A DNA stretch of 64,000 nt. Origin: JBOGOC01 sp050747525. GTDB taxonomy: Bacteria; Acidobacteriota; Polarisedimenticolia; JACPZX01; DASXTC01. The stretch spans positions 1 to 64,000 of the forward strand of contig JBOGOC010000102.1 in the NCBI GenBank assembly GCA_050747525.1, read 5' to 3'. The stretch's first letter is position 1. Every line of letters starts with the position of its first letter. Under the pieces are notes generated by a model. That model was given only the letters and a program-made list of their open reading frames with translations, was not told the origin of the DNA and made no database searches. Positions 36,679 through 46,295 of this stretch are shown here, in pieces. A program made the position numbers and the translations under genes.

Positions 36679-36993
36679 CTATCTTCCGCCGGCCCTCGAG
36701 CGGGTAGCCTGGGAAACCAGCGCATCGCACGCTGTCATGTCGACGATCACGGCATCGGGACGCGGCATGAAGGCGCCGCAGAGGTTCGTGGCGGCCGCAC
36801 GCGGCATGACGGCGAAGCCGCGAGAGGCCGACAGCGCCAGCAGCGCCGAGACCTGCTCGGTGGAGCGCGGCCGCACGGCCCCCGGCCGCCCACGAAAGCC
36901 GAGATGGTCCGAGCCGTACGCCTCGACGGCCTCTCCCAGCAGGACATCCGCCCCGGGCAACGCGCGCGCGAGATCGTCGAAGGGTGTGATCAC
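36679..36993 (-). pseudogene. Truncated N-terminus of an FAD-linked oxidase (FAD_binding_4 type)
   Basis: From a GTG at 36993 the frame reads like the first 100 residues of a GlcD-type FAD-linked oxidase (FRGRPGAVRPRSTEQVSALL, then GFAVMPRAAATNLCGAFMPR and DAVIVDMTACDALV). It then loses similarity and ends at a TAG. The rest of the FAD domain and the substrate domain are missing, so this is probably a remnant at a rearrangement point. It lies directly downstream of the ligase-cluster acyltransferase. Confidence 0.5.
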
Positions 36994-37169
36994 AAGGTCC
37001 GTCCATCGGGTGGGACAGATGGGCCTGCGAGGCCTGGTGATCCTTGCACGTCGTGCTCGGCTTCTTCGAGCTTCTGAAGCGGCGGATGTCGGGGGCGGGG
37101 GGAGCGGCCCCGACCCAGAACCGGAATTCCCCCCCGCATCGGCGCCGGGAGCCCGAGACCATGAGAACG

Positions 37170-38102
37170 CTAGGGCGGGCTGATCTGCTCCGCGCGAAAC
37201 TCGGCGTGCATCTCGGCCGGACGGAAGCTGTCCTTGAGCTGGCGGAGTCCCGTGCGCCTCGCGTCCGACCCGTCGTTGACCCGTTCGAAGTCTCTCAGTC
37301 TCAAGAGGAAGCTGCGGAAGTGGAAGTAACTCAGCCCGCGGACTCCGCTGTCGCACTTGCGGTCGAATGAGCAAGCCAGTCCGGGGCGGATCTCTCCTCC
37401 GAAAGCGAAGGCGGCCAGACGCCCGTCGATGAACACCACCTCCCCGCAGAGGTCTCGGGCGGGGAGCCGGCCCGCGAGCTCGATCGCGCGTCGCGTGGCG
37501 CCCGCGCCGCCAGCCGTGCCGTGCATCTCGCGGTGGGTTGTCTTCCATCGCGACAGCAGCTCCATGCACTCGTCCGCGTGGCTCGGCGAGTACGGTGCGA
37601 CGTGGACGTCCGGCAACCGCTCGACCTGGGCCACGTTGCGGCGGATGGTGTACATGTTCCTTCCTGTGAGATTCTCGTAGGTGCCCGGGGCGAAAAGATA
37701 CTGCTGACGCCGCGGTCGAACCCTCAGGTACCGGAGGCCGGACAAGGCCGGTGCGTCCGCGGCATCGATGCGAAGGATCCGCGCCGAGAACCCGCCGTTG
37801 AAATCGTTGGCCCGCTCGAGACAGCGCCGCAGCGCGGGAACGTTCATCGGTATCGGCGGCAAGTGGAGGTCGAGCCGTTGTCCGGTGTCGTTCACACGCC
37901 AGCGAAAGACGCAGATCGAACCTCCCTCCTCCGTCAAGAGGGTCGCGCTGCTCAGGGGTCGGTTCTTCGACAGCAGGTACGGGAAGAAGTAGCCCCATCC
38001 CGTCTGCCTGCCGCGCTCGACCGCGGCCTTGTACCGATCGAGGTCGTCGATGTCCGCGACCTTCAATCCTGCGAGTGCTCCGGAGGTTTCGAGAGCCTTC
38101 AT
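37170..38102 (-). CDS. DUF2156-type acyltransferase-like protein (GNAT fold)
   Basis: A 310-residue protein resembling the C-terminal domain of phosphatidylglycerol lysyltransferase (DUF2156). Signatures include RNMYTIRRNVAQVERL, VVFIDGRLAAFAFGGEI and the conserved region around SFDRKCDSGVRGLSYFHFRS. Relatives transfer aminoacyl groups from tRNA or peptidyl groups to acceptors. The start overlaps the stop of the upstream ATP-grasp gene (ATGA), which suggests that the ligase product is handed to this enzyme. The substrate is unknown. Confidence 0.75.
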   Translation of the reverse strand: MKALETSGALAGLKVADIDDLDRYKAAVERGRQTGWGYFFPYLLSKNRPLSSATLLTEEGGSICVFRWRVNDTGQRLDLHLPPIPMNVPALRRCLERANDFNGGFSARILRIDAADAPALSGLRYLRVRPRRQQYLFAPGTYENLTGRNMYTIRRNVAQVERLPDVHVAPYSPSHADECMELLSRWKTTHREMHGTAGGAGATRRAIELAGRLPARDLCGEVVFIDGRLAAFAFGGEIRPGLACSFDRKCDSGVRGLSYFHFRSFLLRLRDFERVNDGSDARRTGLRQLKDSFRPAEMHAEFRAEQISPP

Positions 38103-39250
38103 TGACCGCGGCTTTCCACCTTCGCCAACAGGAAGCGTGCGAGCGGCGCGACGTGCGGGTAGACCCAGTGCTCGAACAGCGGCTCGTCCTCGGGCCGCTT
38201 GTCGTAGACGGTGACCTCTGAGCCGATGCCCGAGAGGCCTGGCTTGGTGTTGATCTCGAGCAAGCGCAGCCGTGCCTCGTGGTCGAGCGCGAAGTCGAAG
38301 GCCACCTCGAGGATCTCACCAGGATGCAGCCGCTCGAGGTAGGCCGTCAGGCCGAACGACTCGCTCTTCAGCTCGTACATCAACTGCTGCGCCGCCTCGC
38401 CGCCCAGGAGGTCGATCAGCAGATCCTCGGTCAAGAGGATCTTCCCGCCCTGGCGCACGTTGGACACGTCGCTCCCCGCGGTCGAGAGGCGCACCTCGTG
38501 AACCCAGCTCCAGGTCAGACCGTCGTGCAGCATCACGACCCGGATGTCGAAGACCGAGCCGTCGTAGCGCAGGGCTTCGACGCCGTGCTGGATCAGGTAG
38601 CGCTTCCTCCCCTCGGTCAGCATTCGGACGAACTCCGCCGCGGCCCTCAGCGTCTTGGCCTCGTACCGCCGTCGCTGGCCGTCCCGATAGTGGGTGACGG
38701 TCAAGCCCGACGCGTCATTGCGCACCGTGACGATCCGGTTGCCCTGGTTTCCGGCGCGTGGCTTGATAAAGGTCACCCGGCCGTTCTCGATGAAGTACTC
38801 GAGCTGCCGGTCCGACTGCTCGTAGGGTTCGCAGTGCGGGTGCAGCGTTGCGTGAAAGCCGCGCACCAGCTTGTACGTCTCGAGCTTGTTGCCCACCAGC
38901 TCGGAGAATGCGTGCGGGACGTAGATCCCCAGGTGGCGCGCCTCGGCCCAGCGCGCGAAGGCGTGGTAGCCCATGCCGCTCTCGAGGAGCCGCCGCGTGC
39001 GGTTCGTCCAGTTGCCGTTGACGTCGGGGATCGTCGCGCGAGTCGCGACGAACCGACCGTCCTCGAACAGGTAGCCGGGAACCTGATGCTCCCCCGGTAT
39101 GATGTGCCCGGGCGAGTACACGAGGAGGCGCATGCCCGCCTTCCGGAGTTGGGCGTCCATGAGCGCCACCCGGTTGATCACCGACGGGCTGAGCCGCCGC
39201 CAGGGGCTTCCGGTCAGCGGGCAGCCGTAGTGAAACCCGACGTGCCGCAT
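38099..39250 (-). CDS. ATP-grasp ligase (YheC/D-like)
   Basis: A 383-residue protein. The ATG at 39250 begins conserved sequence (MRHVGFHYG); an extension further upstream would cross the divergent promoter region. ATP-grasp features are intact: nucleotide-binding K163 in FIKPRAGNQGN, the RVVMLHDGLTW segment, and the metal ligands E332-x-N334 in LLEINTKPGLSG. This class forms amide or thioester bonds using ATP. It is the only one of the three ATP-grasp proteins in the cluster that keeps the E-x-N pair. It forms a two-gene operon with the DUF2156 gene and is divergent from the rest of the cluster. Confidence 0.8.
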   Translation of the reverse strand: MRHVGFHYGCPLTGSPWRRLSPSVINRVALMDAQLRKAGMRLLVYSPGHIIPGEHQVPGYLFEDGRFVATRATIPDVNGNWTNRTRRLLESGMGYHAFARWAEARHLGIYVPHAFSELVGNKLETYKLVRGFHATLHPHCEPYEQSDRQLEYFIENGRVTFIKPRAGNQGNRIVTVRNDASGLTVTHYRDGQRRRYEAKTLRAAAEFVRMLTEGRKRYLIQHGVEALRYDGSVFDIRVVMLHDGLTWSWVHEVRLSTAGSDVSNVRQGGKILLTEDLLIDLLGGEAAQQLMYELKSESFGLTAYLERLHPGEILEVAFDFALDHEARLRLLEINTKPGLSGIGSEVTVYDKRPEDEPLFEHWVYPHVAPLARFLLAKVESRGQ

Positions 39251-39381
39251 CACACCCTGCTCCCTCGTTTCGCGCCGCACCTGTGCCGCGCCCGCACGAA
39301 TGTAGCCCGAACGTCGCCCCCGTCCAAATCGAGATTCGAAGGAACTCATCGGGGTTGGGGCCTCTATTCGACCAAGAGATC

Positions 39382-39410
39382 TTGTCTCTGTGCCTGAATT
39401 AGGGTATACG
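39382..39410 (+). promoter_or_regulatory. Candidate sigma-70-type promoter for the ligase operon
   Basis: TTGTCT at 39382-39387 and TATACG at 39405-39410 are separated by 17 bases, each matching four of six consensus positions. The site lies in the AT-richer divergent gap 39251-39509, about 95 bases upstream of the first plus-strand gene of the cluster. Confidence 0.4.
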
Positions 39411-39509
39411 TATTCATATATCCGGCAAGAGTCCACATTCTGGGCCTCGCAAAGCGACCGCCCCTGTCTCATGGCGGCCGTGTCGCGGGGTAGGAAGGGG
39501 ATCGCAGCC

Positions 39510-40718
39510 ATGGAGACGGTCGACGACGGCGCCGACGCCGGCCGGCCGGCGACGGCGCCGGCCCCGCCACAGCGGCCGCTGCCGCCGATAGACATGCGCC
39601 ACGCGAAGCCCGGCATCGGTGGCGCGACAACCCAGGTATCCAGGGATCGCATGCGCCTGCGGCTCGCCGCGTGGGCGTTCACGACGCGCCGCGTGCCCCG
39701 GGGCGCCGCCGGTCCGATCCTGCCGGCGGAGGGCGTGCCCCGCGCCGGCGATCTCGTTCTCGCACGCGTGGACGCCATCGGGCATCACGCGAACCTGCAC
39801 ATGGTCAACGGACGCATGCGGCACCTTTTCGCCGGCGACGAGATCGTCGTCGCCTACGGCAACCGCTACGCGTCGAGCCAGTTCGAGGCCCGTGTGCCGC
39901 AGACCCTGGGGCCGTGCCACCTCGTGGCGGGCGGCGGCATCGCTTCGCGCGCGATCTCCTGGCATGCTCGCATCTCGCGCGGCCCGACGCAGATCACCCC
40001 GCTGGGCCTGGTGGCGGACGGCGCGGGCAAGCCGATCAACCTGCGGGATTTCGCCCTGGAGCCGGTCGACCCGCCCCAGGATTCCCGGCCGACGTCGATC
40101 GCGGTCGTCGGCACATCCATGGACTCAGGGAAGACCCAGTCCGCCGTCCATCTCGTCCGCGGGCTGATCGCCGCGGGTCTGCGGGTCGGCTACGCCAAGG
40201 TCACCGGTACGGGAGCGAGCGGCGACTACTGGTGGCTCAAGGACGCGGGCGCCGATCCCGTGCTCGACTTCACCGATGTGGGCCTGGCCTCGACGTACCT
40301 CGCGAGCGCGGCCGAGATCGAGCGCACGCTCGTCTCGCTCGTAGGCCACGTTGCCCGACACGGCGTGGACGCGATCGTGCTCGAGGTCGCCGACGGCGTG
40401 CTGCAGTGCGAGACGGCGGCTCTGCTCGGCTCAGAGTCGTTCCCGCGCCTGGTGGGGGGCATCGTGCTCGCGGCGCAGGACTCGATGGGCGCCGTCGCCG
40501 GCGTGACCTTGCTACGCGAACGTCCCACGCCGGTCCTGGCGCTGAGCGGCGTGCTGACGGCCGCTCCCCTGCAGATCGCGGAGGCGCAACAGGGGACGGG
40601 TCTTCCGATACACCCTCGCGAGGTTCTCGCCTCGCCGGAGGTGGCGATGAATCTCCTCAGCCGGGCGCAGCATCACCTCAGTGGCAAGGCCTCCGGCCTG
40701 CTGAGCGAGGTGGCCTGA
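39510..40718 (+). CDS. P-loop NTPase-like protein (DUF1611-type)
   Basis: About 402 residues. The ATG at 39510 has AGGAAGGGG upstream; an in-frame ATG at 39471 is possible. A P-loop is clear (VVGTSMDSGKTQSAVHL), followed by GYAKVTGTGASGDYWWLKDA and IVLEVADGVLQCETAALL. This resembles DUF1611 proteins, some of which are D-glutamate N-acetyltransferases in amino-acid or peptide metabolism, and dethiobiotin-synthetase-like NTPases. The family call is tentative; the P-loop is certain. It is the first gene of a six-gene operon. Confidence 0.65.
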   Translation: METVDDGADAGRPATAPAPPQRPLPPIDMRHAKPGIGGATTQVSRDRMRLRLAAWAFTTRRVPRGAAGPILPAEGVPRAGDLVLARVDAIGHHANLHMVNGRMRHLFAGDEIVVAYGNRYASSQFEARVPQTLGPCHLVAGGGIASRAISWHARISRGPTQITPLGLVADGAGKPINLRDFALEPVDPPQDSRPTSIAVVGTSMDSGKTQSAVHLVRGLIAAGLRVGYAKVTGTGASGDYWWLKDAGADPVLDFTDVGLASTYLASAAEIERTLVSLVGHVARHGVDAIVLEVADGVLQCETAALLGSESFPRLVGGIVLAAQDSMGAVAGVTLLRERPTPVLALSGVLTAAPLQIAEAQQGTGLPIHPREVLASPEVAMNLLSRAQHHLSGKASGLLSEVA

Positions 40719-40720
40719 TC

Positions 40721-41599
40721 ATGGCATCGGACAACGGCTCGACGCCGTCCCCCCACTGGTCGCCGCCGCGCGGGCGCGTGCTGCTGCGCGCTCTGCGCAG
40801 TGACCCGACGCAGGAGTACCTGGCCTATGTGCCCCACTCCGCCGCGCCCAACGCGCCGGTGCTGGTCTCGGTCCACGGCATCTCGCGCAACGCATACGAG
40901 CAGGCGGTGGTCTTCTCGCAGCTGTGCGAGACGTACGGCGCCGTGCTCGTCGTACCCGTTTTCCACGCCGCGCAGCACCGGGACTACCAGCGTCTGGGTC
41001 GCAAGGGGCGCGGGCCGCGCGTCGACCACCTGCTGCACCGCCACCTGGCGGAGGCGGCCTCGGTGACGGGGGCCGACGTGACGCAGATTTTCCTCTTCGG
41101 CTTCTCGGCGGGAGCGCAGTTCGCTCACCGCTACCTGATGGCCCACCCGCACCGCGTCGCGCGCGCGGTGGTGGCGGCCGCCGGCTGGTACACATTCCCC
41201 GACTCCAAGCAGCGCTTCCCGTACGGCATCCGGCCGAACGGCTCGCTCGAGGGCATCGTGTTCGACGCCGAGCGCTTCCTGCGTGTGCCGGTCGAGGTGC
41301 TGGTAGGCAGCCGTGACCTGGGCTCGACGAACCTCAAGCGCGGCAAGCGCGTCGACGCGCAGGGGTCGAACCGCGTCGAGCGCGCGCGGAGATGGACCGC
41401 CGCGATGCGCGCCGCCGCGGAAGCTCACGGCCTGGAGCCGGCCGTGACGCTGATCGAGGTGCCCGGGATCGACCATTCGTTCACCGAGTTCATGAAGAGC
41501 GGCGCGCTGGTCGAGCATGTGGGCAGCTTCCTGTTCCGGAGCGCCCTTCCAGCGCCCCACGCCGCGTGCGAGCCGGCCGTCGCCGAGACGGTCCTCTGA
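40721..41599 (+). CDS. Alpha/beta hydrolase, cytoplasmic, PHB-depolymerase/esterase-like
   Basis: A 292-residue protein two bases after the previous stop. The nucleophile elbow is GFSAGAQFAHR and the likely catalytic His is in PGIDHSFTEF. The oxyanion region VLVSVHGISRNA is typical of esterase-like hydrolases. There is no signal peptide. Two relatives with the same GxSAGxQF core are encoded at 44760 and 49715. The stop overlaps the next start (TGATG). A role in cleaving or transferring an acyl or peptidyl product of the cluster is plausible. Confidence 0.8.
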   Translation: MASDNGSTPSPHWSPPRGRVLLRALRSDPTQEYLAYVPHSAAPNAPVLVSVHGISRNAYEQAVVFSQLCETYGAVLVVPVFHAAQHRDYQRLGRKGRGPRVDHLLHRHLAEAASVTGADVTQIFLFGFSAGAQFAHRYLMAHPHRVARAVVAAAGWYTFPDSKQRFPYGIRPNGSLEGIVFDAERFLRVPVEVLVGSRDLGSTNLKRGKRVDAQGSNRVERARRWTAAMRAAAEAHGLEPAVTLIEVPGIDHSFTEFMKSGALVEHVGSFLFRSALPAPHAACEPAVAETVL

Positions 41600-42867
41600 T
41601 GCCGGGCGCCGACAAGCTGCGCCGCCGAGGAAGAGTCCGGCCGGGCGGAGAGACCTGGGCCGAGCCGAAGGCGCCCGAGCCCGATGTACTCCCGGCGACG
41701 GTCGAGGAGGACGACGACAAGGCCGATGCCGTGGCGCGCCTGCTCGGGGAGGCCGTGCCCTCGCCGCTGCGGGACCGCCTTCTCCGGCTCTGGGGCCGGA
41801 TGCGCTGGGCACTCCTCGCCATCGTGGCCGTGGGCCTCGCGGCGCAGATCGTCCTGTGGGTGAACTACCGGGCGACGCACGTGACGTCCAGGAATGCCGC
41901 CGTTCGCGGGCATCTCGCCGAGATCGGCAGTCGCATCACCGGGCTCGTGACGAAGGTCGAGGTGGATGTCGGCGACCGCGTGACCGCAGGGCAGGTGCTC
42001 GTCCGGCTCGAGGACCGTCACCTGGTGGCCGAGGTCGAAGAAGCGCGGGCCGAGGTGCGGGGCCTGACGCGAGCGGTGGAGGTCGAGCGCCTCACCATCG
42101 AGAACCAGCGGTCCCAGACTCGGCAGGAGGAGCGGGAGGCCCAGGCCAGGGTGGCCGCGGCGGACGCCAAGACCAAGGCGGCGAAGGTCCGAGCCGACGA
42201 TGCCCGCAGGGACCAGGAGCAGCGCGAGTCGTTGTTTTCGCGGGACGGTGTGGTTTCGGCTGAGGACGTGCGAGATGCGGCCAGCAGGCGGCGCACGGCC
42301 GAGGCCTTCCTCGAGGAGGCCCAGGCCAACGCCATCGTCGCCGAATCCGCCCAGCGCAAGGGACTGCTCGCGAGCGACGCGGTGACGATCCGCGACAAGA
42401 AGGTCGAGGTGCTCGAGGCCGATCTCCTGCGCGCACAGGCGCGGCTGAGCCGGGCCGAGGCGGACCTCGAAGGCGCCTCGATCCGCGCCCCCGAGGACGG
42501 CGCGATCGTGCGCCGTATCATCCAGCCCGGGGGATCGGTCGAAATCGGCCGGCCGATCATCGCCATGTGGCTCGGCGGCGACGTGTGGGTCGAAGCCTGG
42601 ATCGACGAGGACGACATCGGCTCGGTCAGCCTGAGGAGCGAGGCCACCGTGATCTTTCACTCCTTCCCGGGGCGCGAGTTCGCGGGGGTCGTGGACAAGA
42701 TCGGCCTTGCCACCGATTTCGAGATGCCGGAAACCGCGGTCCCTCAGCCCAGATCCTCCCGTATGCGCGGCTCTCCGGTCCTGGGCGTGCGCATCCGGCT
42801 GACGCAGCCGCCGCCTGATCTGATGCCCGGCCTGTCGGCGGTGGTCGCGATCCGCAAGAGGGAGTAG
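41599..42867 (+). CDS. HlyD-type membrane fusion protein
   Basis: A 422-residue protein overlapping the previous gene by one base. A cytoplasmic N-terminus of about 70 residues precedes one membrane helix (WALLAIVAVGLAAQIVLWV). The periplasmic part has a split biotinyl-lipoyl domain (GLVTKVEVDVGDRVTAGQVL and SIRAPEDGAIVRRIIQPGGS) with a long coiled-coil hairpin between (about residues 130-250). Such adaptors normally connect an inner-membrane transporter to the outer membrane. No ABC or RND pump is adjacent, so the 7TM protein encoded next is the likely partner. Confidence 0.85.
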   Translation: MPGADKLRRRGRVRPGGETWAEPKAPEPDVLPATVEEDDDKADAVARLLGEAVPSPLRDRLLRLWGRMRWALLAIVAVGLAAQIVLWVNYRATHVTSRNAAVRGHLAEIGSRITGLVTKVEVDVGDRVTAGQVLVRLEDRHLVAEVEEARAEVRGLTRAVEVERLTIENQRSQTRQEEREAQARVAAADAKTKAAKVRADDARRDQEQRESLFSRDGVVSAEDVRDAASRRRTAEAFLEEAQANAIVAESAQRKGLLASDAVTIRDKKVEVLEADLLRAQARLSRAEADLEGASIRAPEDGAIVRRIIQPGGSVEIGRPIIAMWLGGDVWVEAWIDEDDIGSVSLRSEATVIFHSFPGREFAGVVDKIGLATDFEMPETAVPQPRSSRMRGSPVLGVRIRLTQPPPDLMPGLSAVVAIRKRE

Positions 42868-42873
42868 GGCGCC

Positions 42874-44763
42874 GTGAGCGACGGAGCGGCACCGGGAGCG
42901 GGGCCGGCGGCGCCCGACCCGGCGCCGTGGTGGTCAGGGTTCGTCCGGCGCAAGGGGCACATCGGCCCACGTGCGCTGGCCGCGCTGACGGCCCTGGCCC
43001 TCCTGCCGCTCGTGCTGTCTCTGTCGCGCATCAACGCGCTTCCGGACGCCGAGTCGCTGCCGATTCTGGGCCCGCTGCGCGAGCTGGGAGCGTGGCTGAA
43101 CCAGCGGTTCTCGCTCGAGTGGGTGCCGCCGGCCGACCGGCCGGAGATCCTGTACTTGACGTTGCTCCCCACCGGCGCGCTGCTTGTCGCGCTGTTCCGG
43201 CTGACCTTTGGGGTGCGCGTGCTCGGCCTGCGTGCGATCCTCATTGCCATCGGCTTCCATGTGAGCGGTTTCCTGCCCAGCCTGCTGCTGATGGCCGTGG
43301 TCTTGACGGTGATCCTGGTGATCCGCCCGTGGACCCGCCTCGTTCGCCTTCCGCTCTACGCGCGCATCGCCCTGATCTTGGGCCTGTCGGCCCTGATCAT
43401 GGTCGGGGCCCTGCTCATCGCGCCCTGGCTGCGCTCGGATACCGTTTGGGGCGTCGCCTTCTTCCCCGTGATCATCATGGCCATGCTGGCCGAGGGCGTG
43501 GCCAAGACGCTCGAGGAGGACGACGCCGTTACGGCCGCCTGGCGCGCGGTCTGGACGATCCTGCTGGCGCTCCTGATCGCGCTGATCCACCAGGCGGTCG
43601 CCGGCTTCGTGTTTCAGTTCCCGGAGCTCATCCTGACGCAGCTCGTGGCCATCGTCTTCGTCGCGGAGTTCCTCGACCTGCGCCTGCTCGAGGAGTGGCC
43701 GGCCCGCCTGGCGCGCCTGATTGAGGGCAAGCGTCCCTGGTACACCGGGAAGCCCAGGGTGGCCGTGGTGCGCAACCGCGCGAGCCGCGGCGTCGTCGGA
43801 CACCTGGGCCATCCCGCGCCGAGCAAGTACCAACGGGGGTCGGTCCGGCCGCAGGTGCGGGCGCTGCGCGAGCAGGGCTTCGACGTGCGCGTGATCGAGG
43901 GGGACATGACGCTCCTGCTCGAGTTGAAGCGCTTCCTGCCGCCCGATCCGCGGCGCGGGTCCCCCGGCGGGATAGTCCTCAACCTGGCGACCGGAGTGCA
44001 GGGCGCGGGCCGGTTCGCTCAGGTCCCGGCGATGCTGGAGCTCGCGGGCGTGGCCTACACCGGCCCCGACCCGGTGGCCCACGCGCGCCTGTCGGATCGC
44101 CTGGCACTCTTGACCTTCCTGCAGCAGGCGGGTGTCGCGGTGCCACGACACGTCGCGATCTCGGACCCCGGGCAGCCGGTCGATCTCGAGTTTCCGCTCG
44201 TGGCCGGGCCGCGGTTCGAGCCCGACGCCCGGAAGATCGTCGCCCGCGACCAGAGCTCGCTCGAGGCGGCGATCCGCGAAGTTGGCCGCCTCCACGGCCA
44301 GCCCGCGGTCGTCGAGGAGATCGCGGGTGGACGCGAGATCCGCGTTGCGCTCCTCGGCAACGACCTCATCGAGTGCCTGCCGCTCGTCGAGAGCTCGGCG
44401 CGGGAGGGAACGCGGGTCTGCCCGGCGCCGCTTGACGAGCCGGTGGCGGAGCTGGTCCGCGCGTGCGCGCGCCGGGCGTTCCGCGCCGCCGGATGCCGGG
44501 ACTACGCGCGCATCGACATTCGCCTCTCCCGATCGGGCGTGCCCCGCGTCGTGGACGTCAAGTGGGCCTCCCTCTTCGCGCGGAGCGGCACGTTCGCCCA
44601 GGCGGCCGCGGCGGCGGGCTGCTCCTTCCCGGCCCTGATGCGCCGGGTCGTGGACGTGGCGGCCCGGCGCTACCTGAGCCGGGCCGCGTCGCGGCCGGGC
44701 CGTAGCCGGGCTCTTGACTCATCGGTCGTCTCTCTGGCCGATCGGCGGGCGGCGGCGGAATGA
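42874..44763 (+). CDS. 7TM_transglut-type membrane domain fused to an ATP-grasp domain
   Basis: A 629-residue protein with a GTG start. Residues about 30-285 contain roughly seven membrane helices; FFPVIIMAMLAEGVAKTLEE and FPELILTQLVAIVFV match the 7TM domain usually found with inactive transglutaminases beside RimK-like ligases. Residues about 290-600 are a D-Ala-D-Ala-ligase-like ATP-grasp domain (GIVLNLATGVQGAGRFAQVP, AYTGPDPVAHARLSDRLAL). Key residues look altered: the expected V-K-P lysine segment reads VAGPRF, and the E-x-N pair reads VDVKW. The domain may therefore be inactive or use other residues. The fusion replaces the separate genes of the usual system. Four bases overlap the next gene. 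Confidence 0.75.
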   Translation: MSDGAAPGAGPAAPDPAPWWSGFVRRKGHIGPRALAALTALALLPLVLSLSRINALPDAESLPILGPLRELGAWLNQRFSLEWVPPADRPEILYLTLLPTGALLVALFRLTFGVRVLGLRAILIAIGFHVSGFLPSLLLMAVVLTVILVIRPWTRLVRLPLYARIALILGLSALIMVGALLIAPWLRSDTVWGVAFFPVIIMAMLAEGVAKTLEEDDAVTAAWRAVWTILLALLIALIHQAVAGFVFQFPELILTQLVAIVFVAEFLDLRLLEEWPARLARLIEGKRPWYTGKPRVAVVRNRASRGVVGHLGHPAPSKYQRGSVRPQVRALREQGFDVRVIEGDMTLLLELKRFLPPDPRRGSPGGIVLNLATGVQGAGRFAQVPAMLELAGVAYTGPDPVAHARLSDRLALLTFLQQAGVAVPRHVAISDPGQPVDLEFPLVAGPRFEPDARKIVARDQSSLEAAIREVGRLHGQPAVVEEIAGGREIRVALLGNDLIECLPLVESSAREGTRVCPAPLDEPVAELVRACARRAFRAAGCRDYARIDIRLSRSGVPRVVDVKWASLFARSGTFAQAAAAAGCSFPALMRRVVDVAARRYLSRAASRPGRSRALDSSVVSLADRRAAAE

Positions 44764-46295
44764 CCGGGGGCCCGGGACGCCCGGCGCGCATCCGGCGGGC
44801 GGCGGCCCTGGCGCTGGCCTCCCTCGTCGCGACGCCCTTGATGGGCGAGGGGACGCTGCGCGAGGATCCGCATCCCGCGCGCTGGATCGACGCCGCCGGC
44901 CTGCACGCCACTGGTTTCTCCGAGGTGCGGTTTGCAGCGCGCGACGGCAACGCGCTCGCGGCGAAGGTCTATCGCAGCCGTGGGTTCGATCCCGCGACCG
45001 GCCCGATCTGGTTCGTGATGCACGGCGCGAGCCGCGACGCCGAGCGCTACATCGCCGCCGCCGCGCCGGTCGCGCAGCGCTACGGGGCGCTCGCGATCGT
45101 CATCCACTTCACGAAGGAGACCTACCCCGCGGGCGAGGACTACACGCTGGGCGTCAGGAACCGGGTCCGCGAGAGCTGGCGCGAGCCGGACGCCTACCTC
45201 TACGCCGAAGTCGAGCATGTGTTCGAGGCCGTGCGGCGCACGCTTGGCGGCCGCCAGGAAGGCTACTACCTCTTCGGGCACAGCGCCGGGGCGCAGTTCA
45301 CGCACCGGTTGTTGACATTCCTGCCCGGTGCCCGCGTTCTCGGCGGCGTGGCGGCGAACGCCGGGTGGTACACGCTGCCGGCGGGCGGGGACCCCCGCCA
45401 CCGGACGATGCCCTATGGGCTGAACGGGAGCCCGGTCGAGGTCGAGGACCTGCGCAGGTTCTTCGCCACGCCCTTCGTCGTCCTGCTCGGCGAGCGCGAT
45501 ACGGCGACCGCCCTGACCGACGAGGAGGTGCGCGGGACGCCCGAGGCCGGGGCCCAGGGAGCCACCCGGCTCGAACGGGGGAAGCACTACTTCGACGTTG
45601 GCCATGAGCAGGCGCGCGCTCTCGGCGCCACATTCTCCTGGCGCCTGGCCGTCGTGCCGCGCGCGGGGCACGACGCCGCCGAGGTCATCGACTCGGCGGG
45701 GTTCTTCCTGTTCGAGCCCGGCCGGGAGCCGTGCGAGACGACCGGCGCCGCCGAGGCGGCGGGCGTGGTGATCACCGAGGTCCTTGCGGATCCGCCGGCC
45801 GGCGCCGCGGGCGATGCCAACGGCGATGGCCGGCGCGATCCGTCGGAGGACGAGTTCGTCGAGATCGTCAACGCCGGTCCCGCGCGCGTGTGTCTTGCCG
45901 GCTGGACGCTCGGCGACGCGGAGAGGCGTGAGCGTCACGTGTTCCCGCTCGGCCGTGCGCTCGAGCCCGGGGGAACTCTCGTGGTCTTCGGCGGCGGCGT
46001 GCCGGTGGGCGAATTCGGCGGCGCGATCGTCCAGTGGGCGAGCGGCGGTCTGAGCCTGTCGAACGCCGGCGACGTGCTCACGCTCTCCGATGCGCGTGAC
46101 ACGGTCGTGGGCCGTCTCTCGTGGGGCAACTGCTCCGGGAGCCCCTGCGCGAAGGAGCACTGGCCGGGCAGCCTGGGCATCGCGGGATCGCTCGTGCGCC
46201 GGCCGAAGCCGGGCGCCCCTTGGGGCGTGCACCGCGAAGTCGGCGCTTCGCGCACGTCTGCCGGGGTGAGCGCCGCCGGCTGGATGGCCGAATGA
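44760..46295 (+). CDS. Exported alpha/beta hydrolase with C-terminal lamin-tail domain
   Basis: A 511-residue protein. A signal peptide (RRAAALALASLVATPLMGEG) is followed by an alpha/beta-hydrolase domain with nucleophile elbow GHSAGAQFTHR and an RAGHDAAEV His segment. From about residue 330 a lamin-tail domain follows (VVITEVLADPPAGA, EFVEIVNAGPARVCLAGWTL, LEPGGTLVVFGG), a beta-sandwich used for binding by exported bacterial enzymes. It is a paralogue of the hydrolase at 40721 but is secreted. The last four bases overlap the next start (ATGA). Confidence 0.83.
   Translation: MTGGPGRPARIRRAAALALASLVATPLMGEGTLREDPHPARWIDAAGLHATGFSEVRFAARDGNALAAKVYRSRGFDPATGPIWFVMHGASRDAERYIAAAAPVAQRYGALAIVIHFTKETYPAGEDYTLGVRNRVRESWREPDAYLYAEVEHVFEAVRRTLGGRQEGYYLFGHSAGAQFTHRLLTFLPGARVLGGVAANAGWYTLPAGGDPRHRTMPYGLNGSPVEVEDLRRFFATPFVVLLGERDTATALTDEEVRGTPEAGAQGATRLERGKHYFDVGHEQARALGATFSWRLAVVPRAGHDAAEVIDSAGFFLFEPGREPCETTGAAEAAGVVITEVLADPPAGAAGDANGDGRRDPSEDEFVEIVNAGPARVCLAGWTLGDAERRERHVFPLGRALEPGGTLVVFGGGVPVGEFGGAIVQWASGGLSLSNAGDVLTLSDARDTVVGRLSWGNCSGSPCAKEHWPGSLGIAGSLVRRPKPGAPWGVHREVGASRTSAGVSAAGWMAE

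Noticed and set aside
36679..38319. A single 546-residue frame covering the oxidase fragment and the DUF2156 gene
   Set aside because: Its first two thirds are an out-of-phase reading of the DUF2156 gene. Only the last 104 residues resemble a protein family.
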